From Candidatus Hydrogenedentota bacterium (GTDB taxonomy: Bacteria; Hydrogenedentota; Hydrogenedentia; Hydrogenedentales; SLHB01), in the NCBI GenBank assembly GCA_016215105.1, contig JACRLJ010000081.1, forward strand, positions 44,079 through 108,078: a stretch of 64,000 nt of DNA, read 5' to 3'. How positions within the stretch are numbered: the first letter of the stretch is position 1; each line of letters begins with the position of its first letter. The translations under genes were made by a program, and so were the position numbers. Shown piece after piece: positions 26,221 to 34,809 of this stretch. The notes beneath the pieces were generated by a model, which made no database searches, had not been told where the DNA came from, and worked only from the letters and a program-made list of their open reading frames with translations.

Positions 26221-27660
26221 ATGAATACCACAATAAAACAACTTTCTTTGGTTCTATGCGCGCTGATTCTGCCGCGCGCGGCCTGGAGCGAACTTCCGGC
26301 GTCGTTGTCCGCGGAATCCGCAGCCTGTATAGCGTGTCATAAACAACAAAACCCGGGGATCTACGAGCAGTGGGGCGCAAGCAAGCATTTTCGCGCCAAT
26401 GTCGGCTGCTACGAGTGCCACAAAGCCGAAAAAGGCGACCCGGACGCCTTCGAGCACTTCAATACACTCATTTCGCTCATCGTCAGTCCGAAAGACTGTG
26501 CCCGGTGCCACGAACACGAAGTCGCGGAGTTTGTGGCATCGCACCACTCCAAGGCGGCGCGAATTCTGGGCTCTTTGGACAATGTGCTGGCCGAAGTGGT
26601 CGAAGGAAGTACGGGGCTCGTGACCCCAATGTTCCCAGGCGGGTTGTCCGCGGCTGCGGTCAGCGGCTGCTGGCAGTGTCACGGGGCCGAGGTCAAAGTG
26701 CTGTCCGACCGGGGGCTTGATCCCGCCACGTGGCCCAACACCGGAATAGGCCGCATCAATCCGGACGGCTCCGAGGGGTCGTGCAGCGCGTGCCATTCGC
26801 GGCACACGTTTTCGGCTGCGCAGGCCCGCGATCCCGAGAATTGCGGCAAGTGTCACATGGGGCCGGACCATCCGCAGCTCGAGATTTACAACGAATCCAA
26901 GCACGGAATCGCGTTTCGGGCCAACCGCGACAAAATGAAACTCGACAATGCCAAGTGGATCGTTGGCGAGGACTACAGCGCGGCGCCCACGTGCGCCACT
27001 TGTCACATAAGCGCCACCAAGAATCAGCCCGTTACCCACGACGTCGGCCTGCGCATTAGCTGGAACAATCGGCCCGCGGTGTCGATTCGGCCCGAGGTGT
27101 CCGACGCGAAAATGGGTCTGCCCGGAAAAGATATTACCTGGGAAACGCGCCGCGGCAACATGACCGATGTGTGCGCAAGTTGCCATACCGCCCAATACGT
27201 AACCAATTTTTACACCCAATACGATGGCATTGTGAATGAATACCACACTAAGTTTGCGAAGCCCGGCCTCGAACTGATGGCGGCGGCGAAGCCCTTGCTC
27301 AAGCCGGTCGAATTCTCAAATCCGGTAGACTGGACCTGGTTTGAGTTGTGGCATCATCAGGGCCGCAGGGCGCGCCATGGGGCCTCCATGATGGGGCCCG
27401 ATTACACTCACTGGCATGGTACGTATGAAGTGGCGAAGAGTTTCTACACCGAGTTGATTCCGGAGCTCGAAGGCCTGGTGAAGGAGAACCTCGAATCGAA
27501 AGAGCCGGCCAGGTGCAAGGCGGCCGAGGCGCTACAAAAGAAAATCGAGGAGGTGCTGAATCAGGATTCGCACAAGTGGTATCTCAACAAAATGGACCCC
27601 AAAGAGGCCAACGAGCGCAAAAAGCGCACCGAGGAGTTTCAACAGCGCTATAAGAAATAG
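26221..27660 (+). CDS. Octahaem cytochrome c, hydroxylamine-oxidoreductase (HAO) family
   Basis: 479 residues with signal peptide (cleavage near residue 23). Eight CxxCH sites: 36, 63, 93, 150, 188, 208, 258 and 318. The fourth (CWQCH, preceded by GLVTPMFPGG) is in the position of the catalytic P460-type haem of HAO. The C-terminal region (RHGASMMGPDYTHWHG, 385-400) matches HAO-family sequence and contains a Tyr that could be compared with the cross-linking Tyr. No C-terminal anchor is present, so the protein is probably soluble in the periplasm. In a nitrate operon without an nrfA, reduction of nitrite to ammonium or detoxification of NO/hydroxylamine is more likely than ammonia oxidation. 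ATG 26221 follows GGGAG at a 7-base spacing. Confidence 0.9.
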   Translation: MNTTIKQLSLVLCALILPRAAWSELPASLSAESAACIACHKQQNPGIYEQWGASKHFRANVGCYECHKAEKGDPDAFEHFNTLISLIVSPKDCARCHEHEVAEFVASHHSKAARILGSLDNVLAEVVEGSTGLVTPMFPGGLSAAAVSGCWQCHGAEVKVLSDRGLDPATWPNTGIGRINPDGSEGSCSACHSRHTFSAAQARDPENCGKCHMGPDHPQLEIYNESKHGIAFRANRDKMKLDNAKWIVGEDYSAAPTCATCHISATKNQPVTHDVGLRISWNNRPAVSIRPEVSDAKMGLPGKDITWETRRGNMTDVCASCHTAQYVTNFYTQYDGIVNEYHTKFAKPGLELMAAAKPLLKPVEFSNPVDWTWFELWHHQGRRARHGASMMGPDYTHWHGTYEVAKSFYTELIPELEGLVKENLESKEPARCKAAEALQKKIEEVLNQDSHKWYLNKMDPKEANERKKRTEEFQQRYKK

Positions 27661-27826
27661 TCCGCCGCAACTTGGATTGCCAGGTATTCGATTCCGTTGT
27701 GTGTAACCGGTCCAAGAAATAATCAAACGGGGTTTCGCCGAGAGGTGCCGACCGGACGCCGTGGTGTGCGTGGCGGCTGCGCCTAGGCTGCGGATATGTG
27801 GATAACTCGCCCGCTAGGAGTCCGGC

Positions 27827-27844
27827 CAGAAAGCCGGCTTTCTG
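27827..27844. repeat. Perfect palindrome CAGAAAGCC/GGCTTTCTG
   Basis: 18-bp perfect palindrome inside a GC-rich stretch. A similar context with GAAAGCCG and CTCTAG occurs at 48734-48751. Confidence 0.55.
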
Positions 27845-27956
27845 ACCGCGCCTCTAGTCGCGGCTTACACCCTTGGCGCACTTACTACATGAATTCCCGG
27901 CGCCGCAATCCTTCTACCCCGCTCTCCGCCCCAACCCCGCTCTTACCTCCAGAACC

Positions 27957-28142
27957 CAATACGCCTCAATGACTTATCCCCTCGGACCCCTCGTTTGGAA
28001 AACCGGCCCATTCCCGCGCCCACGTCCTGACGTGGGCCTCACTCCCCTTCTTCCCATACTTCACATCATTCCCATTTCCCCGTCAGTGCTCCACCGCAAA
28101 AGCCGAAACGAACCACCCATGTATATAGGGGACCTTTTGGGA
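27957..28142. repeat. Pyrimidine-rich dispersed repeat, copy A
   Basis: Shares anchors with 45719-45861: AATGACTTATCCC, then a run ending in TTTGGAAAAC, then AGCCGAAACGA and TATAGGGG. Copy A is about 43 nt longer between the anchors AATGACTTA and AGCCGAAACG. The extra segment contains a hairpin with 9-bp arms at 28018-28037 (GCCCACGTC-CT-GACGTGGGC). Confidence 0.7.
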
Positions 28143-28211
28143 TGCCGCCCCTGTTCCCGGTCCAGCGCGCGCTGCGCTGCCAGAGACAATTCGGAGCCTT
28201 CTATCGATCTC

Positions 28212-28234
28212 CTTGACCGCAACGATTGGTCAAG
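28212..28234. promoter_or_regulatory. Inverted repeat CTTGACC-N9-GGTCAAG
   Basis: Seven-base arms separated by nine bases, 116 bp upstream of the glycosidase-like gene. Length and spacing suit a repressor operator. No binding partner is implied by the sequence. Confidence 0.35.
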
Positions 28235-28349
28235 ACGAGTTTGCGAGCGCCATGTGTTCAGCCGTACAGTACGAGCCAACAACCGCCGAACGAGTTTCTG
28301 GGAACAACACGGTCGCTGGCGCAGCCAGCATGGAGGACGCAGTAAGCAG

Positions 28350-30149
28350 ATGGACGCTCACGACCGCAGGACATTTCTCAAATGCGCGGGAGCCGCCGCC
28401 GTTGGTGTGGGATTGCCGGGGTGCGCCACACCACAAAGCAAGGACGGGGGACCAGGAGGTAAGGTGTCTCGGGCGCCGCGCGTCGGCCACACTTCGGAGC
28501 GTGAAATGAACAACACCCACGCAATTACGGTTAGAATCGACGCGCCCGCCGATCCCCTGGTCTCCAGAACCTTTGTGATCCTAAAGGACCGAATTCAGCA
28601 GCGGTGTACGGCGAAGGTGCTCGAGGCCCTCGCCGGCGCGCGAATCATCCTGACCGTCGATAAGAACTTGCCCCACGACGCGTTCCGTATCGACCAGGTT
28701 CACGCGGCGGTCCGTATTACCGGCGGTTCGCCGCAAGGACTGCTCTACGGCGTCGGCAAGTTCCTTCGGACAAGCCGGTACGACGGGACATTTCAGCCCT
28801 CACCCTGGCGGGGAACATCGGCCCCCCACGGCTCGCTGCGCGGCATGTACTTTGCCACACATTTTCACAACTGGTACCACCAGGCCTCGGAGCCGGAGAT
28901 CTCCCGCTATATGGAGGACCTGGCGCTTTGGGGAGTGAACGCTATCAAGATCAGCTTCCCGATGATCAACCTGCACGATTGGAGCGATCCGCAGACGGAC
29001 TCAGCCCTCGCCATGATACGCCAGTACGCCAAGACGGCCAGGGAGCTAGAACTTCAGTTTGCGACCGGCCTGAACAACACCATGTTCATCGACGCTCCGA
29101 AAAACATTCGGGCGACGCCCCTGCCGGACCCGACCCACCGGCGGGGAAACAGCGGCCACCCCATTTGCCCGAGCAATCCGGAAGGGCACGCCTATCTCAT
29201 GGCCAATGCCCGGCAGTTCTTTGAGAAGTTGTCGGATGTCGGTTTGGACATCGTGTGCTTCTGGCCCTACGATGAGGGCGGGTGCGCTTGCGAGAAATGC
29301 GCGCCATGGGGCAGCAACGGTTTCCTGAAGCTGTCGCGTGACATGACCCAGCTCGGCCGGAGTTACTTCCCGAATTTGAAGACGATCCTGAGCACCTGGA
29401 TGTTCGACACGCCCCCCGAAGGCGAATGGCAGGGGTTGACCGAAGCCCTGGAGAAGGACGGGACATGGGCGAACTACATCCTCGCCGATTCGCACGAGGA
29501 CTTCCCTCGCTACCCCCTCGATGTTGGCGTGCCCGGCAAACTGCCCCTGCTCAACTTCCCCGAAATCAGCATGTGGGGCAATTGGCCCTGGGGCGGTCTT
29601 GGAGCCCATCCGCTGCCTGCTCGATTCCAGCGCTTGTGGGACCAAGTCAAGCGCGTGGTGGACGGAGGATTCCCCTACAGCGAGGGCATCTACGAGGACA
29701 TGAACAAAGCCATCGTCGTACAGTTCTATTGGAGCCGCGAGCAATCCGCGCGAACAACCCTGGAAGAATACATTGCGTACGAGTTCGGTCCGGGTGTTTC
29801 GGACGACGTGCTGGCCATCATCGACATTCTCGAGGCCGCCGCGGGACGCGCCTTTCGGAAAGAGTCTCCAGACGTTGACGAGGCGCAGCGCGCCTATCGC
29901 CTGGCCGAGTCCGTGGACGCGCGTTTGCCCGCGTGGGCCAAGCAGAACTGGCGCTGGGAAATCCTGCGCCTTCGGGCGGCGCTTGACCGCGAACGGTTCT
30001 GCGGCGGCGGTTTGGAGACGCCCGCGGCCGAAGCCGCCATGACCCGCCTGATGGAAATCTACCACTGCCAAATGGAGACCGACGACCCCTACCATCATCG
30101 CGTTCGCCCCCCGTTGCGGCGAGCCGTAACTCGTTGCAAGGAACTGTAG
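28350..30149 (+). CDS. Tat-exported lipoprotein with a glycosidase-like domain
   Basis: 599 residues. The N-terminus DRRTFLKCAGAAAVG is a twin-arginine signal ending in a lipobox-like LPGC (Cys about 24), so it is probably a folded, lipid-anchored periplasmic protein. An N-terminal alpha/beta domain (about 50-145) resembles the GH20/GH67 non-catalytic fold, then the barrel-like region starts with RGMYFATHFHNWYH. CPYDEGG-like WPYDEGGCACEKC gives paired cysteines and acidic residues. Function is likely hydrolysis or binding of polysaccharide, without assignment to a GH family. ATG 28350 starts at the Tat signal; the longer open frame upstream lacks it. Confidence 0.65.
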   Translation: MDAHDRRTFLKCAGAAAVGVGLPGCATPQSKDGGPGGKVSRAPRVGHTSEREMNNTHAITVRIDAPADPLVSRTFVILKDRIQQRCTAKVLEALAGARIILTVDKNLPHDAFRIDQVHAAVRITGGSPQGLLYGVGKFLRTSRYDGTFQPSPWRGTSAPHGSLRGMYFATHFHNWYHQASEPEISRYMEDLALWGVNAIKISFPMINLHDWSDPQTDSALAMIRQYAKTARELELQFATGLNNTMFIDAPKNIRATPLPDPTHRRGNSGHPICPSNPEGHAYLMANARQFFEKLSDVGLDIVCFWPYDEGGCACEKCAPWGSNGFLKLSRDMTQLGRSYFPNLKTILSTWMFDTPPEGEWQGLTEALEKDGTWANYILADSHEDFPRYPLDVGVPGKLPLLNFPEISMWGNWPWGGLGAHPLPARFQRLWDQVKRVVDGGFPYSEGIYEDMNKAIVVQFYWSREQSARTTLEEYIAYEFGPGVSDDVLAIIDILEAAAGRAFRKESPDVDEAQRAYRLAESVDARLPAWAKQNWRWEILRLRAALDRERFCGGGLETPAAEAAMTRLMEIYHCQMETDDPYHHRVRPPLRRAVTRCKEL

Positions 30150-30271
30150 AGCCACAAAACCAGCGCTTTGGGGTCACGAGGCGGGGTGCCGCGAGTGTCA
30201 TATAGGGAACCTGCATAACGCGTAGCCCCTTGGCCAATCCGGCGCCTCGATTTTGCGGGCAATCAGAAAAC

Positions 30272-30433
30272 CATTGCGCGATTGGCGTATGGCTTGATAC
30301 CATGGTGGGTATTCACACCTCAGTATTCTGACCCAAAAGCCCGGTTCTCGACGCGGCGCGGCCAGAAAGCGTATGCGCGTTGACTGGTACTGGCGGCCGG
30401 AATTGTCGAGCCATTCTATTCGAGGGATAAAGC
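30272..30433 (+). promoter_or_regulatory. Duplicated upstream region of the YchF-like gene
   Basis: The 162 bases before the start codon are repeated at 10701-10862, with identical spacing to the start codon. TTGACT lies at about 30380. It is probably the promoter region of the gene, though no strong -10 is seen. Confidence 0.5.
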
Positions 30434-31495
30434 ATGAAAGTAGGTATCATCGGTTTCGCGCGGTCGGGCAAGACGACCATTTTCAATTCGTTAACCGGCG
30501 CGCACGCCGCCGTGGGGACGTTTGGTAGCCGCGAATCCAATATCGCGGTCATCAAGGTTCCCGACGCCCGCGTGGACAAGCTCTCCGAGATCTTCAACCC
30601 CAAGAAGAAGACCTACGCCGAGGTGCAGTTCGTGGACATTGCGCCGAACGAGGCCGCGGGCGCCGACAAGGCCCTGGACAGCGCCGCGCTGGCCACGCTG
30701 AAGAACGTCGATGCCCTGGTGCATGTGGTTCGCGCTTTCGCCAACGAAGATGTGATGCATCCGATGAACACCGTGGACCCGGCGCGGGACTGCCGGACGC
30801 TTGAAGAGGAATTGCAGCTATGCGATCTCATCATCGTGGAGAAGCGCCTCGAGCGGATGCACAAAGAGCATCGCGACAAAGAGCGCGAGTACGATCTCCT
30901 GCTGCGATGCAAAGAACACCTCGAATCGGGCAGTCCGCTTCGCACGCTCGCGCTGACTCCCCCCGAAGAGAAGGATATCGCCGGGTTTTGCTTCCTTTCT
31001 CAGAAGCCGGTCTTGCTGCTGGGGAACTACGGCGACGAGAGCATCGGCAAGCCCGATCCGGCGGGACTCCAGGAATATGCGCACAAGAACGGGTTCACAC
31101 TGATCGAGCTGTGCGGCGCGATGGAGATGGAGGTCGCGGGCCTGCCCGAGGCGGATCGGAAGACGTTTCGCGAGGAACTCGGGCTCGGCGAGGAATCCCG
31201 CACGCGATTCCTGCAGACGGCCTACGAGATGCTCGGACTGATGAGTTTCCTGACCGCGGGCGAGCCCGAGGTGCGCGCGTGGACCATCAAGAAAGGCACC
31301 AAAGCGGTCGATGCGGCGGGCGTGATTCACTCGGACATTCAGCGCGGTTTCATACGCGCGGAAATCGTCGGATACGACGCGTTTATTGCGGCGGGCTCGA
31401 TGGTCAAGGCGAAAGAGCAAGGACATTCGCGCCTGGAAGGCAAAGAGTACGTGATGCACGACGGCGATATCGTGCTATTTCGATTCAATGTGTAG
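30434..31495 (+). CDS. YchF/OLA1-like P-loop NTPase with TGS-type C-terminal domain
   Basis: 353 residues, similar in length to YchF (363). The P-loop is GFARSGKTT (7-15) rather than the GxPNVGKST of YchF, and NYGDE (about 196-200) stands at the position of the altered G4 motif. The C-terminal ~85 residues (VRAWTIKKGT, AGVIHSDIQRGFIRAEIV) form the DUF933/TGS-like domain. YchF proteins hydrolyse ATP and interact with ribosomes; this is a paralogous type with unknown role. A degenerate copy of its 5' end lies at 10701-10905. Start ATG 30434. Confidence 0.82.
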   Translation: MKVGIIGFARSGKTTIFNSLTGAHAAVGTFGSRESNIAVIKVPDARVDKLSEIFNPKKKTYAEVQFVDIAPNEAAGADKALDSAALATLKNVDALVHVVRAFANEDVMHPMNTVDPARDCRTLEEELQLCDLIIVEKRLERMHKEHRDKEREYDLLLRCKEHLESGSPLRTLALTPPEEKDIAGFCFLSQKPVLLLGNYGDESIGKPDPAGLQEYAHKNGFTLIELCGAMEMEVAGLPEADRKTFREELGLGEESRTRFLQTAYEMLGLMSFLTAGEPEVRAWTIKKGTKAVDAAGVIHSDIQRGFIRAEIVGYDAFIAAGSMVKAKEQGHSRLEGKEYVMHDGDIVLFRFNV

Positions 31496-31524
31496 TTGCT
31501 TCGATTAGGCCCCGAACCAAAGTA

Positions 31525-31546
31525 GGCGCGGCGTCCTCGCCGCGCC
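31525..31546. repeat. Intergenic hairpin with TCCT loop
   Basis: GGCGCGGCG and CGCCGCGCC (9-bp arms) flank TCCT, 30 bp after the YchF-like gene. Preceded by AGTA and followed by ACC, resembling the other members of the hairpin family at 176, 2738 and 10591. May terminate transcription but no T-run follows. Confidence 0.65.
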
Positions 31547-31630
31547 ACCGGGGCGCCCACGGCGTTAGCGAACGCCATAGTTCAGCCAGGCGGCAACGGC
31601 CGGGCCGCGGGAATTAGGATCTCTATCGAG

Positions 31631-32677
31631 ATGATGGAACACTTTGATCTTATACGTTCCGCGGCCAGCGTCGAGCAGATCCTTCGCATCTGCCGCCGGC
31701 GGGGCCGTATCCTGATTGTGGTGCAGAACAATCCCGATCCAGACGCGCTGGCGAGTGCGGCGATTCTGCGCGAACTCCTCTCCAGCCATCTGAAGAAACG
31801 CGCGGTGATTGGGTATGCGGGCACGTGTGGCCGGGCTGAAAACAAGGCCATGAATCGTGTTCTGCGGATTGGCGCACGCCGCATCGAGCTTGACGACCTC
31901 GAGGCGTTCGCGACGATCTGTATGGTGGATACGCAGCCCCGATTCGGCAATAACTCACTCGGCGCGGTGTGCCACGCGTCGGTTGTGATTGACCATCACA
32001 TCACGCCACATGGCGCGACGCCGGAGGCGGACTTCTGCGACGTGCGGCCCACCTACGGCGCAACGTCCACGATTCTGTACGAGTACTCCCTGGTGTCGAA
32101 GCTGAAGTTGACGCCACCGCTGGCCACGGCGCTTTTCTACGGCATTCAATCCGATACGCAGGACCTGGGACGCGAGACAAGCCCCGCGGATATGGACGCG
32201 TATCTGGCGCTGTTTGCCGCGGCCGACAAGATGAAGTTGGCGCAGATTCATCGGGCGCCGGTTCCGGTCGACTATTTCCGCGTGTTGCAGGACAGTCTTA
32301 TCGGCTGCGTGGTTGCTGGGACCACGGTGATAAGTGCGATTCGCGAGGGGTTCAATCCGGACATGATGGCGGGGGTGGCCGACCGGATGCTTCGACTCGC
32401 GGGAGTGCGCGCGTCCGTGTGCTACGGCGTCTGTGGCGACACGATCCACTTGTCGGCGCGCACGGTGGACGGGCGAAGCAATGCCGCCCGCAAGATGCGC
32501 CGCGTCGTACGCCGTATTGGCGCGGGTGGCGGTCACAACACCGTCGCAGGCGGCCAGATTCCTGTAAATGGGGATCCCGAAAAGCGCATGGCGATCGTAC
32601 AGGCCCGGATTCTCAAGGCCTTCGCCGCCAACAAGCCCCCGAAGCCGCTTCTGACGCAAAAACGCACGGCGAAGTAG
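31631..32677 (+). CDS. DHH-family phosphoesterase (NrnA-like)
   Basis: 348 residues. Metal-binding motifs of the DHH superfamily are visible: NNPDPDALAS (Asp36, Asp38), VDTQ (Asp100) and DHH (121-123). The C-terminal DHHA1-like domain has GGGHNTVAGG near residue 300. Related enzymes degrade nanoRNA or cleave pAp or cyclic dinucleotides in the cytoplasm. The Shine-Dalgarno is weak, and ATG 31634 is equally possible. It probably stands alone, with the hairpin at 31525 upstream. Confidence 0.85.
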   Translation: MMEHFDLIRSAASVEQILRICRRRGRILIVVQNNPDPDALASAAILRELLSSHLKKRAVIGYAGTCGRAENKAMNRVLRIGARRIELDDLEAFATICMVDTQPRFGNNSLGAVCHASVVIDHHITPHGATPEADFCDVRPTYGATSTILYEYSLVSKLKLTPPLATALFYGIQSDTQDLGRETSPADMDAYLALFAAADKMKLAQIHRAPVPVDYFRVLQDSLIGCVVAGTTVISAIREGFNPDMMAGVADRMLRLAGVRASVCYGVCGDTIHLSARTVDGRSNAARKMRRVVRRIGAGGGHNTVAGGQIPVNGDPEKRMAIVQARILKAFAANKPPKPLLTQKRTAK

Positions 32678-32714
32678 TCAGCGTAACGGGAATGACAGCG
32701 CGCGCAGCAAGATT

Positions 32715-33608
32715 CTACGCTTTGCCCGCCGCTGCAAGGCCCTCGGTGATTTCGCCCAAAATGGACGACGCGAGTATTCCGCGCTTCTTGAGATCGGCCG
32801 CGCAGTTGTGCCGCCCCGAATCCACCGGAATAAGTTTGACGCCCGGAATGCCGGTGAACTGGCTCGCCTGAACCGAGTCCGGACGGCACCGCGAACCGTA
32901 GAATATGCTTGCCCTCGGCCGCGGGGACGCCGCCAGAAACGCCCGCATCGGCCCCATGAGAATGTCCTCCCCAGGGACCGCTCGTGCAATGCGACTCATG
33001 CCGAACGCGGCGCCGAGTGTCACCATGATGAGTTCAAAGTATGCGGACGGATCCGTGAACAATTTCACCACATCAAAATAGGTTCGCAGTTGCGACCGAA
33101 GCGAGGTGTAGCACGAGTGCGGAAAGGCGGGGCTGAACGCGATAATCTGGTCCATGTCACAACGCGATCCGTAGTAGAAGGCGGCGGCGCCCCCGGAGGA
33201 AGCCCCCAACGCAACATGGTAGGTGGAACCGAGGTCGTTCTGTAATTCTCGGATCAGGTTTTCGTAATAGTGCCGACCGGTGCGCGTGCCGTCCGGCGCG
33301 ATGCGGTAGCCCATACGGCGCAGATCACGGAAAAAGACGAGATTGTAGTTGTGGTCGCCATCGAGCAAGAGACTTCGGAACTCGTAGGTCGGCATGCCCG
33401 CAAAAAGCACCGCGAGTCCGGAAAACGCAAAGATGGTGACATCGGATCCACGATCCTCGACCGTGATGTGCTCCAGTTCATCATTCTTCGCGGGGTTGGC
33501 CTCGTGAAGATCGAGCGTCCCTTCGCGCCGCATCTGTTCCGCGAGCCCAGGAACGAATAGGCGCGCTGCGCCTTTGAATATCGCATTGCGTAGTGATGTC
33601 ATTCGCAT
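32715..33608 (-). CDS. Alpha/beta-hydrolase-like protein downstream of the glycosyltransferase
   Basis: 297 residues. The nucleophile elbow is probably GASSGG (near residue 133-138), and a late His (SGRHNC) may complete a triad. The fold looks like an acyl or polysaccharide esterase, but the family is not recognised. ATG 33608 is preferred to an in-frame ATG at 33602; there is no good Shine-Dalgarno. It lies 70 bp after the glycosyltransferase on the same strand, so the two may act together in envelope or glycan modification (inference). Confidence 0.6.
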   Translation of the reverse strand: MRMTSLRNAIFKGAARLFVPGLAEQMRREGTLDLHEANPAKNDELEHITVEDRGSDVTIFAFSGLAVLFAGMPTYEFRSLLLDGDHNYNLVFFRDLRRMGYRIAPDGTRTGRHYYENLIRELQNDLGSTYHVALGASSGGAAAFYYGSRCDMDQIIAFSPAFPHSCYTSLRSQLRTYFDVVKLFTDPSAYFELIMVTLGAAFGMSRIARAVPGEDILMGPMRAFLAASPRPRASIFYGSRCRPDSVQASQFTGIPGVKLIPVDSGRHNCAADLKKRGILASSILGEITEGLAAAGKA

Positions 33609-33678
33609 GGTAGCGGCGTCAGTCTCATCGGGTATGGATTCAATGTCGAAGCGCTCAAGGCCGCCGCCGGCACGTGAC

Positions 33679-34809
33679 TCAGTGCTCTGACAGCGCCGAA
33701 ACGTAGATTTGCTCGACCATCTCGGCCTGGCGGTCCAGCGAGAACACCTCCAGCGCTTTCTGCCGCGCGGCCTGGCCAAGTCGGCGCGCCAACGCCCGAT
33801 CGGAACTCAACCGGTGCAGCGCCTCGTACAGGCCGTCTACAGACCCGTCGAACACAAACCCTGTTTCACCATCATCAACAATTTCGCGAAGCATTCCACG
33901 GTCCGCCACGACCGCGGGTTTTGCCATCGCCATGGCCTCGCGCACCGCGCGGCAGGTGCCGTCGCTGCCCGGAACCAAGAAAACTTTCGCGTCAAAGGCC
34001 TTCAGCATTCCCACGTAGTTCTCACCATCCACGAAGCCGGGGAAATGCACGTGGTCTCCCAGGCCCAGGTCCTTGACCGGTTCCTTGCCGACCTTGTCCT
34101 GGTTGGTGCCTCTACCGACCACGATGATGTGTGTATCGGGCCGCGCGTCAACCAGCATGCGCGCCGCGCGGAAGAAGTCCTCGTAGCGGCGGTGCGTCTG
34201 CATTCGCGCCACGATTCCGACCACGAACGCCGTCGGCGGTATGCCCAGCCAACGCCGGGCGTCCGGGACGTCCCGTGACGGATCAAAACGCTCCGTATCT
34301 ACGGCCCCAGGTACGAGATGCATGTGCTCGCGAGGATAGTGATAGGTGACCGCATCGTAGTCCAACGCGATTTGCGACGGTTCGAGCAGCCGCGCGGTGT
34401 TCGGCAGCCACTTGGCGTAAGGCGGCTTACCTTGAAGTCCCTCGCCCTTATAATTCGAGCGGATGATCGGGAGGTGATGCTTTCCAAGTGTATTGAGCGC
34501 GATACGGTGATCATTGTCCATATGGCAATGAATCAGGTCATACGGATTGCGCTTGAGGAATTTCGGCAACGCGCGTTGATCGGACCAATTCGTCAGCGGG
34601 TTCAAGTATTTCGTGAGGTGAAACTGAAGGATGGGCTCGATACCGCGGTCGCGGGCGGTCTCCACGACCTTGTTGATGTTGCCGCCCGCGTCAGGGGAGC
34701 ACGCGAAATCGGCCTCGACGCCCCGCTTTCGCAGCGCCACGCACAGATTCAACGCGGGCTCGGCCGGCCCGGTCCATTTCGCGTTGCTGAAAAGATGGAG
34801 GACTCTCAT
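33679..34809 (-). CDS. GT4-family glycosyltransferase
   Basis: 376 residues. Rossmann-like N-domain (MRVLHLFSNAKWTGPAEPALN) and C-domain typical of GT-B retaining enzymes: VVGIVARMQTHRR around 195-207 and the nucleotide-sugar EX7E-like region near 280 (VREAMAMAKPAVVADRG). The acceptor is not predictable; envelope or exopolysaccharide synthesis is likely. It overlaps the smc stop by 4 bp (ATGA), so it is cotranscribed with smc. Confidence 0.85.
   Translation of the reverse strand: MRVLHLFSNAKWTGPAEPALNLCVALRKRGVEADFACSPDAGGNINKVVETARDRGIEPILQFHLTKYLNPLTNWSDQRALPKFLKRNPYDLIHCHMDNDHRIALNTLGKHHLPIIRSNYKGEGLQGKPPYAKWLPNTARLLEPSQIALDYDAVTYHYPREHMHLVPGAVDTERFDPSRDVPDARRWLGIPPTAFVVGIVARMQTHRRYEDFFRAARMLVDARPDTHIIVVGRGTNQDKVGKEPVKDLGLGDHVHFPGFVDGENYVGMLKAFDAKVFLVPGSDGTCRAVREAMAMAKPAVVADRGMLREIVDDGETGFVFDGSVDGLYEALHRLSSDRALARRLGQAARQKALEVFSLDRQAEMVEQIYVSALSEH

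Larger units (their letters stand above)
27661..28349. other. Intergenic region with inverted repeats and a dispersed repeat
   Basis: No gene is supported. It holds a perfect palindrome at 27827-27844, a pyrimidine-rich repeat at about 27957-28142 also found at 45719-45861, a hairpin at 28018-28037 and a 7-bp inverted repeat at 28212-28234 (CTTGACC/GGTCAAG). The frame of the next gene is open through it, but the signal sequence begins at 28350. Confidence 0.6.

Noticed and set aside
26221..27660. Ammonia-oxidiser type HAO
   Set aside because: No amo or associated cytochrome (c554, cM552) genes in the window, and the gene sits in a nitrate operon. Not formally excluded.
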